Source: Alphaproteobacteria bacterium
Lineage (GTDB): Bacteria; Pseudomonadota; Alphaproteobacteria; Caulobacterales; Maricaulaceae
Direction: 5' to 3'
NCBI GenBank assembly: GCA_018222865.1
Contig: JAAEZM010000002.1
Location: 182,982 to 246,981, forward strand
DNA: 64,000 nucleotides
Within the stretch, counting starts at the first letter, position 1. The number at the start of each line of letters is the position of its first letter. Below the pieces are notes generated by a model. That model searched no databases. It saw nothing but the letters and a program-made list of their open reading frames with translations, and was not told the DNA's origin. Both the position numbers and the translations under genes were made by a program. This document shows positions 44,156 through 52,484 of this stretch, piece after piece.

Positions 44156-44259
44156 CGCTATGCGCGTCCTGACAGCGCGTCTCTTATAGTCAACACTCGG
44201 TTAAGCCCTGCAGGGCAGAATAATGCTCAGGTTGATTCACCTGGTTTTTAAGCGAGCTC

Positions 44260-44769
44260 ATGTCTGGCAGTTTTGATCGCATCCGTGTCCTGATTGTTGA
44301 GGACAACGCCCACATGTCGACCATTCTGCGTACCATCCTGCAGGGGTTTGGGGTGCGCACGATAGTTGAGGTGCGTGATGCTGCGGATGCTTTTGAGACC
44401 ATGCGGGACGTCAATCCCGATTTCGCACTTGTGGATTACATGCTTGGCGATCTGAACGGGTTGGAGTTCACGCGTCTGGTGCGGACCGCTTCGGACAGCG
44501 CCAATAAATATCTGCCGATCATCATGGTCACGGGACATACCGATAAGTCCAAAGTGCTTGAAGCGATCAATGCGGGCGTGAATGAATACCTCGCAAAACC
44601 CGTCCGGCCTGTAGATCTCTACCATCGCATTTCCGCTCTTATCGAGCGCCCGCGCCGGTTTGTTAAAGCGGCGACCTATTTCGGCCCGGACCGGCGTCGT
44701 CGTCAGGACCCGCGCTATAACGGCCCTTGGCGCCGTTCAACGGATGAAGAGCGGGCGGAAGCCAGCTAA
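44260..44769 (+). CDS. Response regulator receiver protein with basic tail
   Basis: A 169-residue CheY-like domain (E14-D15, D59 in FALVDYM, T91 in MVTGH and K113 in LAKPV) plus a 40-residue Arg-rich tail with FGPDRRRRQDPRYNGPWRR. That tail is frequent in alphaproteobacterial receivers. It is the third single-domain regulator within 3 kb, after the beta-lactamase gene. Confidence 0.87.
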   Translation: MSGSFDRIRVLIVEDNAHMSTILRTILQGFGVRTIVEVRDAADAFETMRDVNPDFALVDYMLGDLNGLEFTRLVRTASDSANKYLPIIMVTGHTDKSKVLEAINAGVNEYLAKPVRPVDLYHRISALIERPRRFVKAATYFGPDRRRRQDPRYNGPWRRSTDEERAEAS

Positions 44770-44775
44770 GCACCG

Positions 44776-45135
44776 TTATTTGAGCGCCTTATAGCTCTCA
44801 AACACTATGACAGCCTCGCGTGCTTCAACGGCTTTTCGCTTGCGGATAATGCTTGCGAAGTCGGCATTGTTGATGATCAGCTCTGGTCCAATCCGGATGA
44901 TCTGACCGGCATCGATCAAAGCTGTGTCGCAGCTCAAGGGTGCCCCGCAGCCTGAACGGCAGGCCAGTGCATCTGCATCGTTGAATAGGGCTTCCAGGGC
45001 TTTGATCGCCTCGATATCGCTCACGCTCACGCGCCCAAAAGGGTCGAAGTCAAGCGCTTCGAGATGAAACAGCACGCCCTGGGCGCGCGGGGTGTTGGGT
45101 TCAAAACGGCTTGATCGGGTTCGGGGCAGGGGCAT
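44776..45135 (-). CDS. Small protein of unknown function
   Basis: A 119-residue protein. ATG 45135 (MPLPRTRSSRFEPNT) has GGAG 8 bases upstream. No domain is recognised; a Cys pair lies in ACRSGCGAPLSC. It is convergent with the regulator gene, separated by six bases. Confidence 0.55.
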   Translation of the reverse strand: MPLPRTRSSRFEPNTPRAQGVLFHLEALDFDPFGRVSVSDIEAIKALEALFNDADALACRSGCGAPLSCDTALIDAGQIIRIGPELIINNADFASIIRKRKAVEAREAVIVFESYKALK

Positions 45136-45191
45136 GGAAATCTCCAACTGCCGCGAGTTGTACCTGATTTGTTCCGCAATTAAAAGATGCG

Positions 45192-46211
45192 CTATTGCGC
45201 GGCCTCAATCGCTTTGGAAATCTCCGCCTCCTGCGTGCACCAGCTCGCGACAAATCGGGCGGATCCATCTGGCCATTGATAGAATTGCACACCGGCTGTG
45301 CGCATGGCCTCAGCAATCGGATCGGCAATTCGGGCAAAGACTTCGTTGCCATCAACGCTGTGCAGAATCTCAATCCCGTCCACCGCTCCCAGACCCTCGG
45401 CAAGGGCGCGTGCCCGCGTATTCGCGGTTCCAGCGAGGGTGAGCCAAAGATCGTCTTGCAGCCAGGCATCAAACTGGGCCGCCAGATAGCGCATTTTCGG
45501 CGCCATATGACCCGAACGTTTCTGGCGAATCTGCAATTCCTCAAACCTGTCCATGGCTGACGGAAACAGGATCACCGCCTCAGCGCCCATCGCCGCGTTC
45601 TTGGTTGCGCCGAAGCAAAGGGCGTCCACGCCGGCTTTCCAGGTCAGGTCTGCAGCTGAACAGCCCAGCGAGACGAGCGCATTTGCAAAGCGTGCCCCAT
45701 CCATATGGACGAAAGCCGGTCGATCTTTCACGCGGTCGGCGCGCTCGGCGACCTCGTTGGGGGAATATGCGGTGCCGCTTTCTGTAAGGTTGGAGAGTGA
45801 AAGCACGCGCACCGGGCTTGTATGAACAAAGCCCTCTGGAATTTCGCCCAATACCCGATCGAGATCATCCAGTTCGATTTTCGCGTGAGCGCCTTGAAGC
45901 GGAATAAGCTTGCCACCACCCGTGAAGAATTCCGGCGCGCCGCGTTCGTCGCGATGAATATGCGCCTCGTCATGACAAAGAATGGCGCCATGTGCCGGGC
46001 AGAGCACGGAAAGAGCAAGGGCATTTGAAGCTGTACCCGAAACGGCAAACACCAGTTTGAGATCTGTTTCGAAAACCTCTTTCAGGCGCGCTTCAACGCG
46101 TGCCGAAATATCATCGGCTCCATAACTCGGTCTATAGCCGGTATTGGCTTCTGCCAGCGCCTCGATCAAACGCGGATGGGCCGGGGCGGTGGTGTCGGAA
46201 AGGAAGTTCAT
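45192..46211 (-). CDS. ltaE: Low-specificity L-threonine aldolase
   Basis: A PLP enzyme cleaving L-threonine or L-allo-threonine to glycine and acetaldehyde. 339 residues, normal length. Motifs: SDTTAPAHPRLIEAL at the start, DEAHIHRDERGAPEFF, PLP-binding Asp in FVHMDGARFANALVSLG (D171), and the Schiff-base Lys K204 in CFGATKNAAMGAEAV. The start is ATG 46211 with a weak ribosome site. Confidence 0.94.
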   Translation of the reverse strand: MNFLSDTTAPAHPRLIEALAEANTGYRPSYGADDISARVEARLKEVFETDLKLVFAVSGTASNALALSVLCPAHGAILCHDEAHIHRDERGAPEFFTGGGKLIPLQGAHAKIELDDLDRVLGEIPEGFVHTSPVRVLSLSNLTESGTAYSPNEVAERADRVKDRPAFVHMDGARFANALVSLGCSAADLTWKAGVDALCFGATKNAAMGAEAVILFPSAMDRFEELQIRQKRSGHMAPKMRYLAAQFDAWLQDDLWLTLAGTANTRARALAEGLGAVDGIEILHSVDGNEVFARIADPIAEAMRTAGVQFYQWPDGSARFVASWCTQEAEISKAIEAAQ

Positions 46212-46307
46212 GAGAGCACAGTGTTATTTTCAAGACACCGCCACGTCTACGACAATCATCTCCCGCCCATCAATACGCAATGCCGCGCGACCATTACCTT
46301 CTAGCAC

Positions 46308-47081
46308 TCAATCCCCAAATGCGGGATCGGGGTGTTGTGCTGGAAGGCTGTCGCGCATGCTGTCTGCCGAGCTGGTGGCTTGGGAGTGCTGATTGCTCAT
46401 CGCGCCTTGGCCGGAGAGGTCATTGAGCGGGAACGGGCTTCCATTACCGAATGCGGTACGCATCTGGCCGGGTGTCAGATCGAAAGCGCTACGCGCCCGG
46501 GCGAGATTTTCATTCGACGCATGTCTCAAGAAGAAGGATCCGTCAGGATTGGGACCTTCCGGGCAGTTGCCGGCTTCCCGGGTTGCCTCAGATGAATTGA
46601 GGCAAAAAAGCTGACGCATCACCCGTCCGGTCGCGCTCCGACCGGGCGGGAGCGGTAGGGCTTCACCATTGAAAGCTTGCAGAGCCACTGCCTCGTCAGA
46701 TGAAGTCGCGCCATCCAATGCCACGTCTTCATCCTCAACCAACTCATCTGCCGTGATTGCCGGCGGAGGCGGTATTGTGTCTGTCTGGTCAGGTTCCGGA
46801 GGCGTTTCGTCCTGGGCGACAAGGACTTCAACAATTTCTGCCTGCTCAGGCTCGGTTGTCTCGGGCTCAGGGATGGGGTCCGTTTCGATTTCCGGTTCCG
46901 GCTGGGAGGTGTCAGTGAATAAAATCACCTCAACCGCCTGTATTTCCGGCGCTTCAGGCGTGTGGCGTGGTGCGAAGAGCAGAAGGGCAATCAAAAGCGC
47001 ATTGGCGCACAACGAAACCGCCGCAGCGGCAAACCGGCGGCGGACAGGCTGATCAACGGGCTCGAAAAACGCTCGGCCCAA
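46308..47081 (-). CDS. TonB-like N-terminus protein without TonB C-terminal domain
   Basis: A 257-residue protein. TTG 47081 is accepted as the start because AGGAGG lies 6 bases upstream. One span (about 18-38) after a basic N-terminus is followed by an acidic/Pro-rich linker (QPEPEIETDPIPEPETTEPEQ) like that of TonB. The C-terminal part (about 140-257), with RQLFCLNSSEATREAGNCPEG, is not the TonB fold. It could be a periplasm-spanning anchor with another role. Transcribed like the sortase genes upstream of it. Confidence 0.68.
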   Translation of the reverse strand: MGRAFFEPVDQPVRRRFAAAAVSLCANALLIALLLFAPRHTPEAPEIQAVEVILFTDTSQPEPEIETDPIPEPETTEPEQAEIVEVLVAQDETPPEPDQTDTIPPPPAITADELVEDEDVALDGATSSDEAVALQAFNGEALPLPPGRSATGRVMRQLFCLNSSEATREAGNCPEGPNPDGSFFLRHASNENLARARSAFDLTPGQMRTAFGNGSPFPLNDLSGQGAMSNQHSQATSSADSMRDSLPAQHPDPAFGD

Positions 47082-47197
47082 AACTTCCTCCTGTTCGGCC
47101 CCCGCCGTGGCTGGACGTTAACCCTAGAGGTCCTTGGGCGCAAATCACCAAGCTGAAGTTTTATCAGATGTCATCACATGCGGGTTTGCCAACAGCC

Positions 47198-47842
47198 CTA
47201 GCTGATCTCATCGACCAGTTCTGCCCACACGACATAGCGCTCAGGTCCGGATGTCAGCGAGCCAAATGGCCAGCATGTCACCAGCGCCAGCCGTGCCGGG
47301 CCACCTTCCGGCTCAATCCCTGAGCGCTCGGCGTGGACGATCTGTGTGTGGGTGATCTGGAAAACTGACCGGCGCCCGTCCGCATGTTCGATGATGATCT
47401 CATCACCGGGCATAACCTCACGCAAAAAGGCGAAGTGGGTATCGCGATGGGCCGCGATTATGGAGGTTCCGGGATCGCCCGGATGCGGGGACACAGCGAG
47501 ATGCGCCGGTCCGAATGCCAAGGCTTCACCGCCGGCCTCTGCAAGCACAATCGCATGCTCGCCCAGGGATGGAGCCGAAATGCGGGCTACCGGCCAAGTG
47601 TCTGCCCAACCCCAGGGGCGGGGTGTTGTCTCGCCATTCTGGGCCCGCGCCCAGGCCTGGGCGAGGAGGATCTGGGAGAGCTCGGCCTTGGCGGTCATGA
47701 AGACGCCTTGGCCGAACAATCCCGCACCCGTGAGGAGGAGGGCGGCAGCCACGAGGCCGGCCAGACCGCCACGACGCCGTTGGGGTCGGCGCTCCTCCCC
47801 GGACGGGGCTTCCACACCCACGCGGAAGACTTGAGTTACCAC
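47198..47842 (-). CDS. Class GN sortase
   Basis: A transpeptidase that cuts a C-terminal LPxTx signal on its target and anchors it. 214 residues from GTG 47842, which has GGGAGC about 9 bases upstream and overlaps the end of the target gene. N-terminal span (about 28-48). Catalytic His in IIAAHRDTHFAFL, Cys in LALVTCWPF (TLxTC variant) and Arg in SGPERYVVWAEL complete the set. Gram-negative sortases of this class (GN) are known from marine proteobacteria together with the neighbouring target. Confidence 0.92.
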   Translation of the reverse strand: MVTQVFRVGVEAPSGEERRPQRRRGGLAGLVAAALLLTGAGLFGQGVFMTAKAELSQILLAQAWARAQNGETTPRPWGWADTWPVARISAPSLGEHAIVLAEAGGEALAFGPAHLAVSPHPGDPGTSIIAAHRDTHFAFLREVMPGDEIIIEHADGRRSVFQITHTQIVHAERSGIEPEGGPARLALVTCWPFGSLTSGPERYVVWAELVDEIS

Positions 47843-50064
47843 AGCCGACGCTCCCGATTCATCAGCAGCCAGATGAGAGCGATCAGCATCATCAGGGCGC
47901 CAACCCACATCAACAGCTCACGCGGTGTGGCGGTAGCGGGCAGGGGAACGCCGTTTTCATCAAGCTGCGGCGCATTGGGATCCTGACCGGGGCGAAGGCG
48001 CTGGATCAGGCTGGGGTCCAGCGAGGCATCCTGATAGGCGCTTGGTGCGTCTTGCATCACCGCCTCAAAATCCCAGCCCTCAGGGATCATATTGGGCACT
48101 TGCGTCTGGGCGAGTTGTTCGTCGCTCGGGCGGGCCGGTGTGACATCAACCGCTACCAGGCTGGTCAGGCGGGAGACCAGGTGGAAATCGAGCGCGGTCT
48201 GGAGGACGGCAGCATCGACACTTTGATGGCTGGCTCCCTGAAAGCGCGTCTCCTCAATGGCGCGGATGCGATTGCGCCCAAAGAGTGTAGCGATGCCCGA
48301 GGCGCTGTCGACATTGTCCAGGGACAGGGTTTCACGCCAGGTCCGGCCGGCGGTCTCGCCTTCCAAAATCATCTCACCGCCGGGGCGATTGAGGCGCGCG
48401 GTCATCACGACGGGTTCGCCATAATACAAGTCCGGAAGCGGGGCAGGCCAGATTTCAGAGAGCGCATCGGCCGGGAAAAGAGCGTCCAGATTGGTCATCA
48501 CCGGGCGCTCGAGGGCTGTGAAGAGGGCTTCCATCTCTTCCGCGACTTCGCTGACCTGTCCGATATGGGTGAATGTGCCGCGGCCGAGGCGCGCCGCCCG
48601 GCTCATGAAATAGGTGTTTGGCGCTGAACCAATGCCGACCGGGAAGAGGCGAGATCGTCCCAATCCCAGATCAATCGCTTCAAAGAGCTGGGCTTCATTG
48701 CCGATCGCACCATCCGTCAAGAACACCACCTGGCGCACACGGGATTGATCATTCGGTGTCAGATCACGAAGGGCCTCGACCAGGGCAGGCAGCATCTCCG
48801 TACCGCCTTCCGCGTCCAGCCCGCGGGCGAAGGCGAGGGCGGTGGCGATATTGGCCTCGCTGGCATCAACCGGGGCGGGGAAGACGGTCTCCATCGTATT
48901 GTCGAAGCGGATAACATTGAAACGGTCGGTGGGTTCGAGGCGTTCCAGGGCGAAGATCAGGGCCTGGCGGGCCTGCTGCATGGACTGACCTGCCATGGAG
49001 CCGGAATTATCGATGACGAAAACCGTTTCCCGCGGCCGGCGAGGAACATCATCGCTAAGCTGAGCGGGGGGCAAGATCTGCGCGAGCAGATAGGTCTGGC
49101 CGTCAACTTCTTCAGTAAAGATGGCTGCGCTGGGGATGGTTTCGTCCGCCGGACGCCAGTTCAGCACAAAATCGCGATTGGCTGGGATGGGGCCATCGGC
49201 CAGGCGAATGCGGGCACGACCATCGCCGTCATGTTCGACAATAGTGGCGTGATAGCGGCTGGCGACGGGCCCGAGATCAAAGCCCGCATCAAGCGTGGTG
49301 GTAATGGTGACGGGCAGGCGCAGGCCTTCATCGGGTTCGCCTACGGGCAGCATGAGGGGCGGGGTGATGCGTCTTGCATCGGGCGCACTTGATCCGCGTG
49401 CCGACCCTGTCGAGACGAGCTGGAAGTCGACATCCTGCGGAATATAGCGCGGTGTGATGGCGAGCGGCACGCGCAGTTCAAAACTCCCATCATCAAGTCG
49501 GGCAACGTCCTGGTATTCAATCTGAACAATGATGGTCTCGCCCGGGCCGATATTCGCCACCGATGTGGTGAACATGTTTGGGCGTTCCTGCTCCAGCAGA
49601 CTGGCGCGCTGGCCGGCCGCGCGCGCTTCCTCATAGATGCGGCGCGCTTCCTGACGCTCATGGATTTCGCCTTCAATGAAGCGATCCCCGATCTGCATGC
49701 GCAAACGATCGACACCCGACCCGTCCGGCAGCGGGAAGACATAAGTGCCTTCCACCCAGGCCTCGGAGGGGTTTTCAAAGCGCTGGGTCACCGTGGCGCG
49801 AACGACCGGGCCGGAAATATCCAGCGCGACATCTGTCGCGACCATCGGGGCGGGGACGTAAAGCCCGGCATCGACTGTTTTAAGGAGAAGCGCGCCCTCA
49901 TTGATCTCACTGAGGCGGACCATGCCGTCCGGTGCCGGGGTCATGTCCGCGATCGTGTCAGCGCGGGCATCAGACCATAAAAACAAGCTGGCGACGAAGC
50001 TTGCGATGGCGATGGTCACGCCGAGCCAGCCCTGGCTGCCATCATTGCTGCGAGATTGTGTCAT
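47836..50064 (-). CDS. Marine proteobacterial sortase target protein (VIT and vWA domains)
   Basis: A 742-residue exported protein. GGGGAGAG lies 7 bases before ATG 50064. Signal segment (about 15-35), then a VIT domain (residues about 45-190, MRLQIGDRFIEGEIHERQEARRIYEEARAAGQRASLLEQERPN region) and a vWA domain with MIDAS DNSGSMAGQ. The C-terminal sorting signal is LPATATP (708-714), then a hydrophobic span and a basic end (NRERRLW). This matches the family defined as the sortase partner. It overlaps the sortase start by seven bases, so both are coupled. Confidence 0.92.
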   Translation of the reverse strand: MTQSRSNDGSQGWLGVTIAIASFVASLFLWSDARADTIADMTPAPDGMVRLSEINEGALLLKTVDAGLYVPAPMVATDVALDISGPVVRATVTQRFENPSEAWVEGTYVFPLPDGSGVDRLRMQIGDRFIEGEIHERQEARRIYEEARAAGQRASLLEQERPNMFTTSVANIGPGETIIVQIEYQDVARLDDGSFELRVPLAITPRYIPQDVDFQLVSTGSARGSSAPDARRITPPLMLPVGEPDEGLRLPVTITTTLDAGFDLGPVASRYHATIVEHDGDGRARIRLADGPIPANRDFVLNWRPADETIPSAAIFTEEVDGQTYLLAQILPPAQLSDDVPRRPRETVFVIDNSGSMAGQSMQQARQALIFALERLEPTDRFNVIRFDNTMETVFPAPVDASEANIATALAFARGLDAEGGTEMLPALVEALRDLTPNDQSRVRQVVFLTDGAIGNEAQLFEAIDLGLGRSRLFPVGIGSAPNTYFMSRAARLGRGTFTHIGQVSEVAEEMEALFTALERPVMTNLDALFPADALSEIWPAPLPDLYYGEPVVMTARLNRPGGEMILEGETAGRTWRETLSLDNVDSASGIATLFGRNRIRAIEETRFQGASHQSVDAAVLQTALDFHLVSRLTSLVAVDVTPARPSDEQLAQTQVPNMIPEGWDFEAVMQDAPSAYQDASLDPSLIQRLRPGQDPNAPQLDENGVPLPATATPRELLMWVGALMMLIALIWLLMNRERRLW

Positions 50065-50260
50065 GGTGCGCTCTCCCCTTTTCGGGGCGGCTCCGCCGGA
50101 CTGTCCGGCCAGAACCTCCCCTCCCTGTCCGTTTCGTAATCTGACGGGGGATCGCGGAGGCGAAGCGGCGCGAATGGGGCGATTGCGGGGAAAATTAAGG
50201 CCGTTTAGGGGCGCAGTTCGAGCCATGCGGGGGATGGACAAGCCGACATTCCCACTCTCC

Positions 50261-50278
50261 CTACTAAAAATTTAGTTG
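50261..50278. promoter_or_regulatory. Candidate BlaI operator palindrome
   Basis: CTACTAAAAATTTAGTTG: perfect inverted ACTAAA / TTTAGT with two bases between, extended by one mismatch. It lies 53 bases before the blaI start. BlaI/MecI repressors bind palindromes of the TACTA-type, so this fits autoregulation of the operon; binding was not tested. Confidence 0.5.
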
Positions 50279-50330
50279 AAGAAATATCGGAGCCGGATAT
50301 GCATGAAGTATACAACTAAGGAATTCGTAG

Positions 50331-50723
50331 ATGGCCCGATCCGCCTCACCGCAATTGACCGAAGCTGAACAGCGCATAATGGACCAGCTCTGGGATAAGG
50401 GCGAAGCCAGTGTGCGCGAGCTCACCCAGGCGCTCGAACCGAAATACGGCCTCGCCTATACCACCGTCCTCACCACCGTGCGGATTATGGCGGATAAGGG
50501 CTATGTCGCGTTTCGCAAACAGGGCCGGGCGCATCTCTTCCGTCCGCTCCTCAGCCGCGAAGGTGCTCAGCGCAAGGCCATCGGGACGCTGCTGGGCTCG
50601 CTGTTTGGCGGATCGCCGCGCGAACTTGCCCAGCATCTCGTCTCCGAGGATCAGCTGACCCTTGAGGATATCGAGGCCCTGCGCGCTGAGCTGATCACCA
50701 AGCAAAAGGAGGGCAAGTCATGA
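50331..50723 (+). CDS. blaI: BlaI/MecI/CopY family transcriptional repressor
   Basis: A 130-residue protein with the family start SPQLTEAEQRIMDQLWDKGEASVRELTQALEPKYGLAYTTVLTTVRIMADKG (winged helix-turn-helix, residues about 6-70) and a C-terminal dimer helix. In known systems, the BlaR1 protease inactivates BlaI to switch on target genes. AAGGAA precedes ATG 50331. The gene ends in an ATGA overlap with the BlaR1-like gene. Confidence 0.92.
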   Translation: MARSASPQLTEAEQRIMDQLWDKGEASVRELTQALEPKYGLAYTTVLTTVRIMADKGYVAFRKQGRAHLFRPLLSREGAQRKAIGTLLGSLFGGSPRELAQHLVSEDQLTLEDIEALRAELITKQKEGKS

Positions 50724-52459
50724 TGATGTCGCTCTTGCTGGCCGGCGGCGTCGCCTTGATGGCTCTGCTGGTTTTGACGCTCATCTCTTTCGCCTTCGAC
50801 GGGTTTGCTCCGGCGCGTTTCGTCCGCGAACGTCATGACCTGGCCCTGACCGGCTTTTTGCTTGTGCCACTGGTCTTTGCTCTGGCGCTCCAGCCGCGTG
50901 CTGCTGAACCCGCTCTGGAGGTCGCAGTGTCCACGCCAGGTATTCAACAGTTCGCGACGGGTTTGATCGAGCAGGCGACGGCCCCTCAGATCGCGGCGCA
51001 ATCTGCCGCTGACAGTTCGGCGAGCACGGCACTCACATTGTTCAGTCAGTTCCCCTGGGCCGAAATCACGGTCGCGATCTGGGTGCTGGGGGGCGTGATC
51101 GCCTTGGCCCGTCTGATATCGGATATCATCGGACTTAATCTGATGCGTTTTGCGAGCCGACCCGCCAAGCTGCCTGAAGCCATCACGCTATCGCGCAAGA
51201 TCGCGCTGCGTACATCAAGCAAAACCCTCACGCCGTTGCTTGTCGGTTATCTCCGTCCGGTGGTCATCCTGCCCGCAGAGTTCCGCTTTGACGCGCGAGC
51301 GCGCCCGGTCCTGGAGCATGAGATTGCGCATCTCGTGCGCGGTGATGCCTGGACAGTGCTGGGTTTGCGCCTGCTCATGGTCGTCTTCTGGTGGGCACTG
51401 CCCCTTTACGCCCTGGAGCGCCTGATCAGCCGAAATCGCGAAACGCTTTGCGACCAGCAGGCCGCCATTATCACCCAATCCCCCTTTGAACTGGCCCATG
51501 CGCTTCTGGATACGGCGGAGCGTATCCGACGCGCTCCAGCTCTGGCTTTGGCTGCGACGCCAAAGAAATCGGCGCTGGCCAGCCGCATCCATCATCTCGC
51601 CTCCCCCCACGCAACGCAGAAAAGGACAACCACAATGCGCCTTGCCCTTATCCTCCCCCTTCTGGCCTCGACCGCGGTCATCGCCACCCCCCATGTCGGC
51701 GCCGAGACCCGTCATGATCGCTATGACTACTCCGAGCGTGAGGACTTCGAGACCCCGCTCGCGCGCGCTGCGGCCCATGGCGAGATCGACCAGGTTCGCG
51801 CCTTGCTTGATGCCGGCGCCGACCCGGACGTCATCTCTGAAGATGGGACGGCGCTTATGGCCGCGATCTATAGCGGTCACACCGATATCGCCCGTGAGCT
51901 CGTTGCACGCGGGGCCAATCCCAACATTGTTTCACCCGGTGATGGCACGGCCCTGATCACGGCGGCTGATCTTGGGGAGGATGGCGTGGTCAATCTTCTC
52001 CTGGAGATGGGCGCTGATCCTGAGCTTGGTATTTCCGGTGATGGCACGCCGCTGATCGCTGCAGCGCGCCACGGCAATATGCGCAGCGTAGACCTGCTGC
52101 TTGAGGCTGGTGCTGATGTGAATGCAGGCATGGGCGGTGATGGTACGCCGCTGATCGGTGCAGCGCAAAGTGGGCAGGTCGAAATCGCGCGTCGGCTGAT
52201 CAATGCGGGTGCTGACGTGAATGGCTATCTCTATGGCGATGAAACCCCGCTCATCAATGCCGCTCAGCAAGGTGAGATCGAGGTCGCCGAACTGCTTGTC
52301 GAGTCCGGAGCGGATCTGTCTCTGACCGTTCTCGCGACCGATCGCTATGGCGAGCAAGAATATCGGTCTCCGCTGAGTGAAGCGCGCCGAATGAACCGCG
52401 GAGATATGGTGCGCTGGCTGGAAGCGCGCGGCGCGGTTCACAATCCGCCAGCCGAGTAA
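50720..52459 (+). CDS. BlaR1-like M56 metallopeptidase fused to ankyrin repeats
   Basis: A 579-residue protein. The N-terminal part (1-300) has the M56 layout: four spans and the zinc site H200-E-I-A-H204 with Glu in SRNRETLCD. Instead of the extracellular penicillin-binding sensor of BlaR1, residues about 345-560 are ankyrin repeats with the DGTPLI and LLDAGADPD patterns, after one more span (306-323). This is a fusion in which ligand sensing is unclear. It is coupled by overlap to blaI and is likely to control BlaI through proteolysis. Confidence 0.9.
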   Translation: MMMSLLLAGGVALMALLVLTLISFAFDGFAPARFVRERHDLALTGFLLVPLVFALALQPRAAEPALEVAVSTPGIQQFATGLIEQATAPQIAAQSAADSSASTALTLFSQFPWAEITVAIWVLGGVIALARLISDIIGLNLMRFASRPAKLPEAITLSRKIALRTSSKTLTPLLVGYLRPVVILPAEFRFDARARPVLEHEIAHLVRGDAWTVLGLRLLMVVFWWALPLYALERLISRNRETLCDQQAAIITQSPFELAHALLDTAERIRRAPALALAATPKKSALASRIHHLASPHATQKRTTTMRLALILPLLASTAVIATPHVGAETRHDRYDYSEREDFETPLARAAAHGEIDQVRALLDAGADPDVISEDGTALMAAIYSGHTDIARELVARGANPNIVSPGDGTALITAADLGEDGVVNLLLEMGADPELGISGDGTPLIAAARHGNMRSVDLLLEAGADVNAGMGGDGTPLIGAAQSGQVEIARRLINAGADVNGYLYGDETPLINAAQQGEIEVAELLVESGADLSLTVLATDRYGEQEYRSPLSEARRMNRGDMVRWLEARGAVHNPPAE

Positions 52460-52484
52460 CTCACAGAAAATAAAGGTTAAAACT

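Noticed and set aside
50720-52459. A standard beta-lactam sensor BlaR1
   Set aside because: The C-terminal penicillin-binding sensor is absent and replaced by ankyrin repeats, so beta-lactam sensing cannot be assumed.
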